The translations under genes and the position numbers were made by a program. Below, piece after piece: positions 35,244 through 47,291 of a stretch of DNA of 64,000 nucleotides. Under the pieces are notes generated by a model. That model had not been told where the DNA came from, ran no database searches, and saw only the letters and a program-made list of their open reading frames with translations. Every line of letters starts with the position of its first letter. Position 1 is the stretch's first letter. The stretch comes from an uncultured Bacilli bacterium (GTDB taxonomy: Bacteria > Bacillota_I > Bacilli_A > RF39 > UBA660), in contig CAJUQG010000002.1 in the NCBI GenBank assembly GCA_910588025.1, positions 27,423-91,422 on the forward strand. Direction: 5' to 3'.

Positions 35244-35496
35244 GAAATAACGGGTTATACACAAATTCACAATGATGTTTATAAGATTACACATTATCAA
35301 CGTTGATAATTTTTCTATGTTGATAGTTTTATAAAACAAAGTTGTGGATAATGTTGATAAGTATATTTTTATCTGTTAGAATATGACTTCTAGAGCGTTG
35401 ATAGATTGTGAAATCAATGTGAATTGCTGTTTCATACTTGTTTTTAAAATCACAACTGCGTTAAAATGAAGTTGATAAAACGTGAGGGATTGTGGG
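35244..35496. other. oriC: Replication origin region upstream of dnaA
   Basis: This gene-free AT-rich stretch has one perfect DnaA box TGTGGATAA (35343-35351) and near boxes TTATACACA (35255-35263) and TGTTGATAA (35352-35360). It also contains an 18-bp perfect palindrome ATTATCAACGTTGATAAT (35293-35310) made of two TTATCAACG half-sites. More GTTGATA copies lie near 35318, 35399 and 35471. With dnaA to the right and rpmH to the left on opposite strands, it is the likely upstream half of a bipartite origin. A weak dnaA promoter (TTGTTT 35438, TAAAAT 35462, 18-bp spacer) overlaps its end. Confidence 0.8.
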
Positions 35497-36885
35497 GTGA
35501 AGTGGTTGAAGACGGAAACCGAAACATTATGGCAAAATTTCTTAGATCTCATCTATAAAGAAATCAACGCGGCTTCATTTCATGCGTGGTTTCATGATTT
35601 GATTTTATTAAGTATTGACCGTTATCAACATCGAATTAAAGTCCAAGTTCCTATGGAAATTCACAAAAAAATTCTTGGTGATAATTATTATTCCCTCATT
35701 GAAGAAACGTTTCTTAAATTAACAGGAATTACTTATGACATTGAATTTTTATTAGAAGAAGAAAAAGAAGATATTGTGGATAACTTCCAAAAAGAAATTA
35801 TCCAAGAGGCAAATATAGATAAAGTTTTAGAAGAAAAGTGGGAAACGAATTTAATTTCTGAACTAAATTTTGATAATTATGTCGTGGGAGACTCTAATCG
35901 ACTTGCCAAAGTAGCTGGTATGGCTGTAGCAGAATCGCCTGGTAAAATACATAACCCATTATTTATATATGGTAAAAGTGGGCTAGGTAAAACACATTTA
36001 ATGCATGCCATAGGTAATTATATTGTCGAACATTCAAATAAAAAGGTTTTGTATACTACAAGTGATATGTTTATGAATGATTATACAGGTATTGCAAATT
36101 TAGAAAATAAGAATAATACAGTGGAGTATGCCAATAACTTTAAAAATAAATATCGAAATGTGGATGTATTAATTATCGATGATATTCAGTATTTAGTTGG
36201 TGCAGAGAAAACTCAACAAGAATTTTTCCACACATTTAATGCACTGCAACAAGCGAATAAACAAATTATTATTAGTTCAGACCGATCGCCAGATGATTTA
36301 AAATTATTAGAAGAACGGCTACGAAGTCGATTTATGTGGGGATTACCTGTGGATATCTATCCTCCAGATTTTGAACTTCGTTGTAAAATCATTAAACAAA
36401 AAGTAAAAAATACGAGTATTGCTAATAAATTAGATGAAAATGTAGTGGAGTTTATTGCAAATAGTTGTCAAAATGATGTTCGTTTTCTAGAAGGTACAAT
36501 TAACCGATTAATGGCATATACAGCCATGGTTGTTCCAGATCATATTGACTTGGAGTTTGCCAATGAGGCTTTAAAAGATTTTATAAATAAAAATATTTAT
36601 TCAGAAAATAGTATTGAGGGCATTCAAAATGCGGTCGCTGAGTATTACAATATTACAATTAACGATTTAAAAGGAAAGAAAAAAAGTGCTAATATAGCTT
36701 ATCCACGCCAAATCGGAATGTATCTTTGTCGAATGCTTACTGATGAAACTTTCCCACGAATTGGCTTAGAATTTGGAGGTAGGGACCATTCGACTGTTAT
36801 TCATGCTTGTGATAAAATAGAAAAGGATTTAAAAACAAATCCAACCCTTTCTAATACGATTAAAGAAATTAAAAATAAAATCTAA
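35497..36885 (+). CDS. dnaA: Chromosomal replication initiator protein DnaA
   Basis: DnaA opens the origin and loads the helicase. Domain I ('LWQNFLDLIYKEINAASFHAW'-like opening) is followed by an AAA+ domain with Walker A 'GKSGLGKTHLMHA' and Walker B 'VDVLIIDDIQYL'. Domain IV ends with the DnaA-box-reading 'GGRDHSTVIHACDKI'. The start is uncertain: GTG 35497 has GAGGGA 7 nt upstream; GTG 35482 and TTG 35506 are alternatives. The domain I-III linker is short, so the protein is about 460 residues. Confidence 0.97.
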   Translation: MKWLKTETETLWQNFLDLIYKEINAASFHAWFHDLILLSIDRYQHRIKVQVPMEIHKKILGDNYYSLIEETFLKLTGITYDIEFLLEEEKEDIVDNFQKEIIQEANIDKVLEEKWETNLISELNFDNYVVGDSNRLAKVAGMAVAESPGKIHNPLFIYGKSGLGKTHLMHAIGNYIVEHSNKKVLYTTSDMFMNDYTGIANLENKNNTVEYANNFKNKYRNVDVLIIDDIQYLVGAEKTQQEFFHTFNALQQANKQIIISSDRSPDDLKLLEERLRSRFMWGLPVDIYPPDFELRCKIIKQKVKNTSIANKLDENVVEFIANSCQNDVRFLEGTINRLMAYTAMVVPDHIDLEFANEALKDFINKNIYSENSIEGIQNAVAEYYNITINDLKGKKKSANIAYPRQIGMYLCRMLTDETFPRIGLEFGGRDHSTVIHACDKIEKDLKTNPTLSNTIKEIKNKI

Positions 36886-37036
36886 TTGTGGATAAAATTA
36901 TGAAATCTGAATAAACATCCACATCCAATTTTTAAAATTGGCTTAGCAAATATCTAAAATTTATGAGCTATGCACATTATAAACGACATTATTATAACTA
37001 ATATAAATATGAATAAAAAAGAAAGAAGGAATGAAA
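36886..37036. other. dnaA-dnaN intergenic region, second half of the origin
   Basis: A perfect DnaA box TGTGGATAA (36887-36895) lies directly after the dnaA stop. Beyond it are a TCCACA core near 36920 and an AAATTTTT/AAAATTGG-rich stretch that could unwind. A second box cluster here is usual for bipartite Bacillus-type origins. Confidence 0.6.
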
Positions 37037-38155
37037 ATGAAATTTTCAATTGATAAAAATATAATTTTAGAAAATTTAAGTAATGTAATAAAAGGAGTAT
37101 CGACAAAGAACGTAATTCCAGTTTTAAATGGAATAAAGTTTGAATTAAGAAGTGAAGGTTTGTATTTAACGGCAAGTGATTCAGAACTAGTTATTCAATC
37201 ATTTATTGAAAGAAAGCTAATTAAAAATGTGGATAACGAGGGAGTTATTATTATAGGAAGTAAATACATTTTAGAAATTTTAAGAAAAATGCCAAGTGAT
37301 GTGATTAACTTTGAAGTTATCGACAGTTTAAAAATAAAAATTTACTCCGATTTTAATCAATATAACTTAAATTGTTTAGATCCAAGTGAATATCCTAATT
37401 TACGTTTAGAAGAACACAAAGATCCTATCGTTTTACAAGGGGAATTGTTTAAAAGTATTATAAATCAAACGAGTTTTGCGATTTCTACTCAGGAACTGCG
37501 TCCATTATTAACTGGAGTTAATATTAAAATTACAGGTGATTTATTAGAATGTATAGCAACGGATTCCTATCGTTTAGCAAAAAAGAATATTAAATTAGAA
37601 AATCCAATTGTTACTGATGTGAATATTGTAATTCCAGGTAAAAATGTGATAGAGTTAGAAAAAATTATTGTGGATAATGAAAATATTGAAATGCATATTT
37701 TTAATAATAAAGTATTATTTAAATATAAAAATATTATTTTTCAAACAAATTTATTGTCTGGAACATATCCTAATACTTCTAATTTAATTCCAACTGAGTT
37801 TGAAATTATTGTTCAAACTAAAAAAGATGAATTTTCATCAGCTGTAGATCGTGCAGCATTACTTACACAAGGAAAAGATAAAAATATTATTAAAATGCGC
37901 ATTGAAAATAAAGAGATGATTATTAATTCTTATGCTTCTGAAATAGGTAAGACAGAAGAACGTTTAATGGTAGAAACAAGTGAAAATTCTAATATTGATA
38001 TTTCATTTAGTGCAAAATACATGTTGGATGCTTTAAAAACTTTAAAAGATGAAGATATTTTAATTTTATTAAATAATGATGTTAAACCAATTGTTATGAA
38101 ATCATTAAAAGATGAGTCACTAATTCAATTAATTTTACCAATTAAAACTTATTAA
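37037..38155 (+). CDS. dnaN: DNA polymerase III beta sliding clamp
   Basis: The clamp holds polymerase on DNA as a ring of two subunits. 'MKFSIDKNIILENLSNVIKG' and 'LLTGVNIKITGDLLECIATDSYRLA' are typical of its three repeated domains. The ATG at 37037 has AAGGA 6 nt upstream; the ATG two codons earlier touches the SD. A terminator follows. Confidence 0.96.
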   Translation: MKFSIDKNIILENLSNVIKGVSTKNVIPVLNGIKFELRSEGLYLTASDSELVIQSFIERKLIKNVDNEGVIIIGSKYILEILRKMPSDVINFEVIDSLKIKIYSDFNQYNLNCLDPSEYPNLRLEEHKDPIVLQGELFKSIINQTSFAISTQELRPLLTGVNIKITGDLLECIATDSYRLAKKNIKLENPIVTDVNIVIPGKNVIELEKIIVDNENIEMHIFNNKVLFKYKNIIFQTNLLSGTYPNTSNLIPTEFEIIVQTKKDEFSSAVDRAALLTQGKDKNIIKMRIENKEMIINSYASEIGKTEERLMVETSENSNIDISFSAKYMLDALKTLKDEDILILLNNDVKPIVMKSLKDESLIQLILPIKTY

Positions 38156-38159
38156 TTTT

Positions 38160-38182
38160 GAGATATTTTTATCTCTTTTTTT
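38160..38182 (+). terminator. dnaN terminator
   Basis: GAGATA-TTTT-TATCTC followed by seven T residues, 4 nt after the stop. Confidence 0.88.
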
Positions 38183-38225
38183 GTGATTATGCTTTGATTT
38201 TCATGTCATTTTGTAAATTTAATTA

Positions 38226-38272
38226 AAAAAATTGTTTTCTGGGTCTTTTTTCGACAAAAAAAATCCTATTTA
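38226..38272 (+). promoter_or_regulatory. Possible ComK AT-boxes upstream of comK
   Basis: An exact AAAA-N5-TTTT box (38226-38238) and a second with one mismatch (38260-38272) lie 21 bp apart in the comK upstream region. ComK of B. subtilis binds two such boxes at defined spacings (8, 18 or 31 bp); 21 bp is not one of these, and A/T-rich DNA throws up such boxes by chance. Confidence 0.25.
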
Positions 38273-38316
38273 CCCTTTATTATAAACGGCAATTTTCCGA
38301 GTTAGGGGGTGAAAAG

Positions 38317-38775
38317 ATGGAAAGTTATGAGATAAATAAAGATACCTTAGCTTTAATTGCATTAAAAGATAAAACAGAAGTGTTTGAAGAAAATGATCAT
38401 TTTTTTGTAGATAAAGTGGCGAACGAAATTATGGAAGCAAGTTGCGAGTATTTTGGAAGTTCGTTAGCAGGTAGACAAAAAGGAACAGAAAATTTAATTG
38501 GTAGTACTTATAAGGCTCCAGTTATTGTAGAAGAGTCTCAAGAAATAATCTTTTTTCCAACAGAATCTCCAAGACGAGAAGAGTGTTCATGGATTTCTTT
38601 ACAAAAAATCAATAAATATTTTAGAATGGGTGATAAAATAGTTGTAGAGTTTAAAAACGGAAGTAGAGTAGTTCTAAATATTTCTTATGGAAAACTGGAT
38701 AATCAAGTCATGCGCGCAACTCGATTAGAATCAGTTTTAAGAGGAAGAAAATACGATAAAAATAGTTTTAAATAA
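38317..38775 (+). CDS. comK: Competence transcription factor ComK
   Basis: The 152-residue protein aligns along its length with ComK: 'MESYEINKDTLAL', then 'CEYFGSSLAGRQKGT', 'FFPTESPRREECSWIS', 'VVEFKNGSRVVLNISYG' and 'NQVMRATRLESVLRGR'. ComK is the master activator of DNA uptake genes in Bacillus. It ends soon after the last of these blocks, so it lacks the ~40-residue C-terminal tail of B. subtilis ComK. It occupies the place of the S4-domain gene yaaA between dnaN and recF. SD AGGGGGTG lies 5 nt before the ATG. Confidence 0.9.
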   Translation: MESYEINKDTLALIALKDKTEVFEENDHFFVDKVANEIMEASCEYFGSSLAGRQKGTENLIGSTYKAPVIVEESQEIIFFPTESPRREECSWISLQKINKYFRMGDKIVVEFKNGSRVVLNISYGKLDNQVMRATRLESVLRGRKYDKNSFK

Positions 38776-38785
38776 CTTATTCGTG

Positions 38786-38826
38786 TGTTATAATGTTGAT
38801 AGGTATAGAGGTACATATATACCTAT
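38786..38826 (+). promoter_or_regulatory. Extended -10 promoter and leader hairpin before recF
   Basis: TGTTATAAT (38786-38794) is an extended -10 (TGn-TATAAT) without a clear -35. Right after it a 9-bp perfect inverted repeat ATAGGTATA (38799-38807) / TATACCTAT (38818-38826) would form at the 5' end of the recF-gyrB-gyrA mRNA; a TATTTTTG tail follows, so it could also end comK transcription. Confidence 0.55.
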
Positions 38827-38860
38827 TATTTTTGTATATGGCTTAAAAAGAGGCAAAATT

Positions 38861-41876
<3,016 letters not shown>

Positions 41877-41886
41877 GAGGTAGAGT

Positions 41887-44346
41887 ATGGATAGAATAAT
41901 TGAAAATAATATTGTTAATGAAGTAAAAGATTCTTTTTTAGATTATGCTATGAGTGTTATTACAGCTCGTGCTTTACCAGATTTGCGTGATGGATTAAAA
42001 CCTGTTCATCGTCGTATTTTGTATTCGATGTATGAATCTAGTTATACTCCTGATAAACCTCATCGTAAAAGTGCAAGAATTGTTGGGGATGTAATGGGAA
42101 AATATCATCCTCATGGGGATTCTTCTATTTATGATGCTATGGTTCGTATGGCACAATCTTTTAGTTTTCGCCATATGCTTGTAGATGGACATGGTAATTT
42201 TGGTAATATGGATGGCGATGGCGCTGCAGCGATGCGTTATACAGAAGCAAGATTATCTAAGTTATCTCTTGAAATGATAAGAGATATCAATAAAGAAACA
42301 GTAAATTTTAGTCCGAATTTTGATGAAACGGAAAAAGAACCAGATATTTTACCTAGTAGATTTCCTAATATTTTAGTAAATGGGACGATGGGAATTGCGG
42401 TTGGAATGGCTACTAATATTCCTCCCCATAATTTAGGTGAAGTGATTGATGGTTGTGTAGCGTATATTGATAATCATGAAATAACAACTGATGAATTAAT
42501 GCAATATATTAAAGGGCCAGATTTTCCTACTGGAGCTACTATTTTGGGTAATAGTGGTATTAAAAAAGCATATGAAACAGGTCGTGGCTCTATAACAATT
42601 CGCGGAAAAGTTGAAATTGAAGAAAATAATGGTAAGTCACGGATTATTGTTACAGAGTTACCATATCAAGTAAATAAAGCTGAATTTCAATCTCGTATTG
42701 GTGAACTAGTAAGGGATAAAATTATAGATGGAATTAGTGAATTACATGAAGAATCTAATTTAGAAAATCCCGTTCGTGTTGTTATTTATTTGAAAAGAGA
42801 TGCCAATGCGAATGTTGTATTAAATAATTTATATAAGCATACACAGTTACAAACAACGTTTGGTATTAATTTCTTGATGTTAGATCAACAAACTCCTAAG
42901 ATTTTGCCACTGAAAGATATTATTTCGAAATATATTGATTATCAGAAGGAAATTATTATACGTAGAACTCAATATGATTTGAGAAAAGCACAAGAACGCG
43001 TACATGTGTTAGAAGGATTAAAGATTGCTTTAGATCATTTAGATGAAGTTATTCAGACAATTCGTAATTCTAAAACTGATGTCATTGCAAAAGAGCAATT
43101 GATGCAACTATTTGGTTTAGATGATATTCAAGCTAATGCTATTCTTGAAATGAAATTACGTCGTTTAACTGGTTTAGAGCGTGAAAAGATAGAAAATGAG
43201 TTATCAGAATTGTTAAAAACTATTGAAGAATTGCAAGCAATATTGGCTAGTGAAGAAAAGGTTTTAGCAATTATTAAAGAAGAATTGTTGGAAATAAAAA
43301 ATAAATATGCTGATGAACGTCGTACTAATATAGATATGACAGCAATTGAGTATATTGAAGATGAATCTTTAATTCCTGTAGAGAATATCATGATTGCTTT
43401 GACAAATAAAGGTTATATTAAACGTACTACTGTAGATACCTTTAAATCTCAAAATAGAGGTGGAGTAGGTGTAAAAGGTATGGGAACGAATGAAGAAGAC
43501 TTTGTTGAGCATTTAATTAACTTATCCACACACGATTATGCATTATTCTTTACCAATAAAGGTAAGGTTTATCGTTTAAAGGGTTACGAAATTCCAGAAT
43601 TTAATAGACAGTCTAAAGGATTGCCAATTATAAACTTGTTACAAATTGAGAAGGATGAAATGATTAATAGTGTTATAAACATTAGTAATGATCATGATTA
43701 TAAATATTTGTTATTTGTAACGAAACAAGGAATTGTAAAGAAAACAGCTATAAATGAATTTGATAATATACGTACTTCTGGTAAAATATGTATTAATTTA
43801 CGAGATAATGATGAACTCATAGCTGTTAAGAAAACAACAGGTGATAATTTAATTCTTTTAGGATCTAGTGCTGGTCGAATGGTTAAATTTGAAGAAAATG
43901 AGCTTAGAGTAATGGGTAGAACTGCAACAGGTGTGAGAGGTATTAATTTAGGTGATGCAACTTGTGTTGGTTCTGAAATTGCTACAGACAATGATAAGGT
44001 ATTGATTGTTACAGAAAAAGGATACGGGAAACAAACAAAAGTTTGTGAATATCGTGGTACAAAACGAGGTAGTAAAGGTGTAAAGGCTTTAAATGTTACA
44101 GATAAAAACGGAAATATTTCAGCATTTAAAGTAGTAAAAGAAAATCAAGATGTCATTATAATAACTAATACAGGAATGTTAATTCGAATGCCTTTAGATC
44201 AAGTTTCAGTTTTAGGTAGAGTTACTCAGGGTGTTAGATTGATTCATTTAAAAAATGAACAATTAGTTTCAACTATTAGTTTAGTTGACCATGAAGAAAA
44301 TTTAGATGATATAGATGATGAAGAAATATCAAACAATAATGAATAA
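41887..44346 (+). CDS. gyrA: DNA gyrase subunit A
   Basis: GyrA (819 residues) cuts and rejoins DNA. The quinolone-resistance region reads '[19 protein letters not shown]' and the catalytic Tyr lies in '[12 protein letters not shown]'. The C-terminal beta-pinwheel has '[13 protein letters not shown]' at the GyrA-box position, where many have QRRGGKG, so the box is a little divergent. The stop runs directly into a terminator that contains a parS site. Confidence 0.98.
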   Translation: MDRIIENNIVNEVKDSFLDYAMSVITARALPDLRDGLKPVHRRILYSMYESSYTPDKPHRKSARIVGDVMGKYHPHGDSSIYDAMVRMAQSFSFRHMLVDGHGNFGNMDGDGAAAMRYTEARLSKLSLEMIRDINKETVNFSPNFDETEKEPDILPSRFPNILVNGTMGIAVGMATNIPPHNLGEVIDGCVAYIDNHEITTDELMQYIKGPDFPTGATILGNSGIKKAYETGRGSITIRGKVEIEENNGKSRIIVTELPYQVNKAEFQSRIGELVRDKIIDGISELHEESNLENPVRVVIYLKRDANANVVLNNLYKHTQLQTTFGINFLMLDQQTPKILPLKDIISKYIDYQKEIIIRRTQYDLRKAQERVHVLEGLKIALDHLDEVIQTIRNSKTDVIAKEQLMQLFGLDDIQANAILEMKLRRLTGLEREKIENELSELLKTIEELQAILASEEKVLAIIKEELLEIKNKYADERRTNIDMTAIEYIEDESLIPVENIMIALTNKGYIKRTTVDTFKSQNRGGVGVKGMGTNEEDFVEHLINLSTHDYALFFTNKGKVYRLKGYEIPEFNRQSKGLPIINLLQIEKDEMINSVINISNDHDYKYLLFVTKQGIVKKTAINEFDNIRTSGKICINLRDNDELIAVKKTTGDNLILLGSSAGRMVKFEENELRVMGRTATGVRGINLGDATCVGSEIATDNDKVLIVTEKGYGKQTKVCEYRGTKRGSKGVKALNVTDKNGNISAFKVVKENQDVIIITNTGMLIRMPLDQVSVLGRVTQGVRLIHLKNEQLVSTISLVDHEENLDDIDDEEISNNNE

Positions 44347-44376
44347 AAAGAATGTTCCACGTGAAACATTCTTTTT
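44345..44376 (+). terminator. gyrA terminator made of a parS palindrome
   Basis: AAAAAGAATGTT (44345-44356) pairs with AACATTCTTTTT (44365-44376); the apex is the parS core. The stem is long, starts inside the gyrA stop codon and has a T-run, so a partition site doubles as a transcription terminator. Confidence 0.75.
44353..44368. promoter_or_regulatory. parS site 1
   Basis: TGTTCCACGTGAAACA is an exact match to the ParB site consensus TGTTNCACGTGAAACA. It lies within the gyrA terminator stem. Confidence 0.93.
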
Positions 44377-44516
44377 ATTGTTGATAACTAAATAATAAAA
44401 TTACTTGTAATATTTCTTCTAAATAAAAAATTAGCTAATAAATTAACGTTTTATATTTAAAAACTTATTCATTGCTATTAAAATAATTATATTTAGAGTT
44501 AAATTCTCATTTTTTT

Positions 44517-44546
44517 CATTCAATGTTCCACGTGAAACATTGAATG
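44517..44546. promoter_or_regulatory. parS site 2 in an extended palindrome
   Basis: TGTTCCACGTGAAACA (44524-44539) is an exact parS match. The arms extend to CATTCAATGTT / AACATTGAATG, a 30-bp near-perfect palindrome in the gene-free stretch. Confidence 0.93.
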
Positions 44547-44710
44547 TGTATAACTTGTTTTTTTACTTAATAATATCAAAAAAATGTTTTTGTCTTTTAA
44601 GAAATTGTTAATTTTTTTTATTATTTTTAGTAAAATTGATTAATTTTTCTAATTAAAATAGGCAAATTTGGTTTTTTTTATTATCTTTTAAATTTTAGTG
44701 TGAATAAATA

Positions 44711-44726
44711 TGTTTCACGTGGAACA
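44711..44726. promoter_or_regulatory. parS site 3, inverted
   Basis: TGTTTCACGTGGAACA is the reverse complement of sites 1 and 2. It lies 12 bp before the SRP RNA -35 box, so ParB spreading from here could reach that promoter. Confidence 0.93.
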
Positions 44727-44737
44727 TTGAATTATAG

Positions 44738-44766
44738 TTGATAAATATATTTATTTTTGATAGAAT
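44738..44766 (+). promoter_or_regulatory. SRP RNA promoter
   Basis: TTGATA (44738-44743), a 17-bp spacer and TAGAAT (44761-44766), just upstream of the SRP RNA. Confidence 0.8.
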
Positions 44767-44771
44767 TTATT

Positions 44772-44850
44772 TGTGCAACAAATATATTGCAAAATGGTCA
44801 GGATCGGAAGATAGCAGCCAATGTAATCCCTATTTGTGTGCACTTTTTTT
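44772..44850 (+). ncRNA. ffs: Bacterial small signal recognition particle RNA (4.5S type)
   Basis: The conserved apical Ffh-binding core GGTCAGGATCGGAAGATAGC (44796-44815) is seen, followed by AGCC. Outer arms TTGTGCAACAAATA and TATTTGTGTGCAC pair to form the long rod, and a T7 run ends it. At about 79 nt it is the short Alu-less form. It precedes tadA-dnaX, a common place for this gene in Bacillota. Confidence 0.93.
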
Positions 44851-44864
44851 ATTGAAGGTGAAGT

Positions 44865-45278
44865 ATGGAAAATTATTTTAATATTTGTATAAAACTGGCT
44901 GTAAAAGCATCAAAAAAAGGTGAAGTTCCAATTGGTGCAATCGTTGTTTATAATAAAAAAATAATTGCTAAAGCTTTTAATCTAAGGGAAAAAAGACATG
45001 ATATAACAGCCCATGCTGAAGTGTTAGCTTTAAAAAAGGCCTCAAAGACGCTAAAACGTTGGAATTTAAGTGATTGTGAATTATATGTCACTTTAAAACC
45101 TTGTTCTATGTGTGAAAGTATCTTAAAGCAATCTCGTATTAAAAATGTTTATTATTTATGTGAAAAACTCTCTTTTAAAAAGGAGTTTGAAAAAACAAAT
45201 TTTATTTATGAAAATATACCTATTTTAACAGATCAATATAGTAAAATTTTATCTGATTTTTTCTCTCATAAAAGATAG
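44865..45278 (+). CDS. tadA: tRNA-specific adenosine deaminase
   Basis: TadA converts A34 to inosine in tRNA-Arg(ACG). 'AHAEVLALKKA' gives the zinc His and the catalytic Glu, and 'TLKPCSMCESILKQSRI' the two zinc Cys. At 137 residues it is slightly short but complete. GAAGGTG lies before the ATG. It lies between the SRP RNA and dnaX as in Bacillus. Confidence 0.95.
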   Translation: MENYFNICIKLAVKASKKGEVPIGAIVVYNKKIIAKAFNLREKRHDITAHAEVLALKKASKTLKRWNLSDCELYVTLKPCSMCESILKQSRIKNVYYLCEKLSFKKEFEKTNFIYENIPILTDQYSKILSDFFSHKR

Positions 45279-45320
45279 AATTTTTATGTTTATATGTTAT
45301 AATTAATGTGGTGATTTTCC

Positions 45321-46973
45321 ATGGAATATAAGGTGTTTTATCGTAAATATCGTCCAGATAGCTTTAAAAATATCGTAGGACAAGATTATTCAAAAAAAAT
45401 GCTCCAAAATGCGATAAAAAGTGGAAAAATTTCTCATGCTTATATTTTTACTGGTCCAAGAGGTACTGGAAAAACAAGTACTGCAAAAGTTTTTGCAAAA
45501 TCGATCAATTGTGAACATCCTATTGAGGGAGAGGCATGTGGAGAATGTATTTCATGTCAGAATTTTTTATCAAGTTCTGATATTATTGAAATCGATGCAG
45601 CATCTAATAATGGAGTAGATGAGGTTAGAGAATTAATTAATAATGTAAAGATAGCTCCAACAAATAGTAAATACAAAATTTATATTATTGATGAAGTTCA
45701 TATGATGACTCAGAGTGCATTTAACGCTTTGCTATTAACTTTAGAGGAACCTCCAGCACATGTGATTTTTATTATGGCAACTACAAATATTGAAAGTGTT
45801 CCTATAACTATTTTATCTAGGTGTCAACGTTTTGATTTTAAAAAGTTTACCTTAGAAGAATTAGTAACTCAAATAAATTATGTTTGTGAAAAAGAAAATA
45901 TTAATATTTCATTAGAAGCAGCCACGGAGATTGCTTATATTTCTGAAGGCGGAATGAGAGATGCATTAAGTTTTCTTGATCAGTTATCGTCTTCCACAAA
46001 TGAAATTACGATAGAAAATATATTATCAAATTCTGGTTCAATCTCTTCTGTTTTTATTAAAAATTTATTTCAAAATGTTTTAGATAATAAAATTGACAGT
46101 ATTTTAAAGCAATTTGAAGAACTAAAAAACAGTTCTAGTGATTATAAGATTTTTATTAAAAAGTTTATTCAAGAATTAGTTCAATATGCTATTACTTTAA
46201 AAACTGAATATAAATCTTCCAGTTTAAGTTATGAACAAATAAAATCGCTTGTATTTGGCTTAAATGAATGTATGAATCGGGTAAATATTAATATTAATCC
46301 TTATACTTTAATAGAATTGGAAGTTCTTAATTACGTAGATAACTCTTCCAATGAAATTATTGACAATAAAGCATCTATTAATACTTTTGATAATAAAGTC
46401 GCTTTGAAAGACGATAATAAAAAAGAGTTAGAATTAGTTAGTTCTTCGAAAGAGGAAATCAATTCTTCATTTGTTCAAGAGGAGCAACAAAATGACCAAA
46501 TTTTAAATCAAATAGATGACTTAAAACGAATTCGAATTAATAACTGCTTTTGTAATGCACAAAAAAATGTTTTAAACCAATTAAAGGATTCATGGCAAGA
46601 CATTTCTATATCGCCAATTCCAGATGATATTATTAATTTATTAGTGGATTCAAATATTGTAGCGGCATCTAATCGCTATGCTATTATTTCAACTAACTTG
46701 GAAAGTACAGCTATATTAATTAATAAAAGAATTCATGAAATTGAGGAATATTTATGTGAATTTTTTAATCAAGAACTATCATTCATTGCTTTAAGTGAAG
46801 AAGAATGGCAAAAAGAAAAAAAAGAATATGTTAGTAAAATAAAAAATGGATTTCAATATCAGCTGATGGAGGAACCAGTTTTTAAAGAAGAATTTATTGC
46901 TCCAACTTCTGATTCCTCTATGGAAAAAGTTGCGCAAGAGTTATTTGATCATGATAAAATAGAAATTGTATAG
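45321..46973 (+). CDS. dnaX: DNA polymerase III gamma/tau subunit
   Basis: Clamp-loader ATPase of 550 residues. 'VFYRKYRPDSFKNIVGQ' opens it, Walker A is 'GPRGTGKTSTAK', a four-Cys zinc module follows ('CEHPIEGEACGECISC') and Walker B/sensor is 'YIIDEVHMM'. The C-terminal tau region (about 370-550) is Asn/Glu-rich. No frameshift signal for a short gamma form is obvious. The frame overlaps the region before ebfC. Confidence 0.97.
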   Translation: MEYKVFYRKYRPDSFKNIVGQDYSKKMLQNAIKSGKISHAYIFTGPRGTGKTSTAKVFAKSINCEHPIEGEACGECISCQNFLSSSDIIEIDAASNNGVDEVRELINNVKIAPTNSKYKIYIIDEVHMMTQSAFNALLLTLEEPPAHVIFIMATTNIESVPITILSRCQRFDFKKFTLEELVTQINYVCEKENINISLEAATEIAYISEGGMRDALSFLDQLSSSTNEITIENILSNSGSISSVFIKNLFQNVLDNKIDSILKQFEELKNSSSDYKIFIKKFIQELVQYAITLKTEYKSSSLSYEQIKSLVFGLNECMNRVNININPYTLIELEVLNYVDNSSNEIIDNKASINTFDNKVALKDDNKKELELVSSSKEEINSSFVQEEQQNDQILNQIDDLKRIRINNCFCNAQKNVLNQLKDSWQDISISPIPDDIINLLVDSNIVAASNRYAIISTNLESTAILINKRIHEIEEYLCEFFNQELSFIALSEEEWQKEKKEYVSKIKNGFQYQLMEEPVFKEEFIAPTSDSSMEKVAQELFDHDKIEIV

Positions 46974-46989
46974 AAAGAAGGCAAATATT

Positions 46990-47289
46990 ATGAATATGCA
47001 AAGTATTATGGCACAAGCTCAAAAAATGCAAAGAGATTTGCAAAAAAAGAAAGAAGAATTAAATCAAGAATTATTTCCCGGGAAATCTGATTGGGTGGAA
47101 GTAGTTTTTAATGGTAAAAAAGAATTAGTTTCAGTAAAGATATTGTTTGAAGGTGATATTACTTCAGATGATAAAGAGATGCTAGAGGATATGTTTTCTT
47201 TAGCTGTAAAAGATGCAATGAATCAAATAGAGAAGTCTTTTCAAGAAAAAATGGGACCATATGCAAATATGCTTGATGGTATTATGTAA
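46990..47289 (+). CDS. Nucleoid-associated protein, YbaB/EbfC family
   Basis: A 99-residue DNA-binding dimer family ('MNMQSIMAQAQKMQRDLQKK', 'MLEDMFSLAVKDAMNQIEKS'). ATG 46990 has AAGAAGG 8 nt upstream; an earlier in-frame start overlaps dnaX. It always lies between dnaX and recR. The coding sequence contains an exact Noc-binding site (47073-47086). Confidence 0.93.
   Translation: MNMQSIMAQAQKMQRDLQKKKEELNQELFPGKSDWVEVVFNGKKELVSVKILFEGDITSDDKEMLEDMFSLAVKDAMNQIEKSFQEKMGPYANMLDGIM
47073..47086. promoter_or_regulatory. Noc-binding site (NBS) in the ebfC coding region
   Basis: ATTTCCCGGGAAAT matches the B. subtilis NBS consensus in all 14 bases. It encodes part of 'LFPGKSDW', so the site is placed where protein coding permits it. 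Confidence 0.9.
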
Positions 47290-47291
47290 TA

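Larger units (their letters stand above)
44377..44737. other. Gene-free AT-rich stretch with parS sites
   Basis: Apart from parS sites 2 and 3, I see no gene, hairpin with T-run or promoter between gyrA and the SRP RNA promoter. Confidence 0.6.

Noticed and set aside
38226..38272. ComK autoregulation through AT-boxes
   Set aside because: One box is imperfect and the 21-bp spacing is not one of the known ComK spacings; A/T-rich DNA gives such matches easily.
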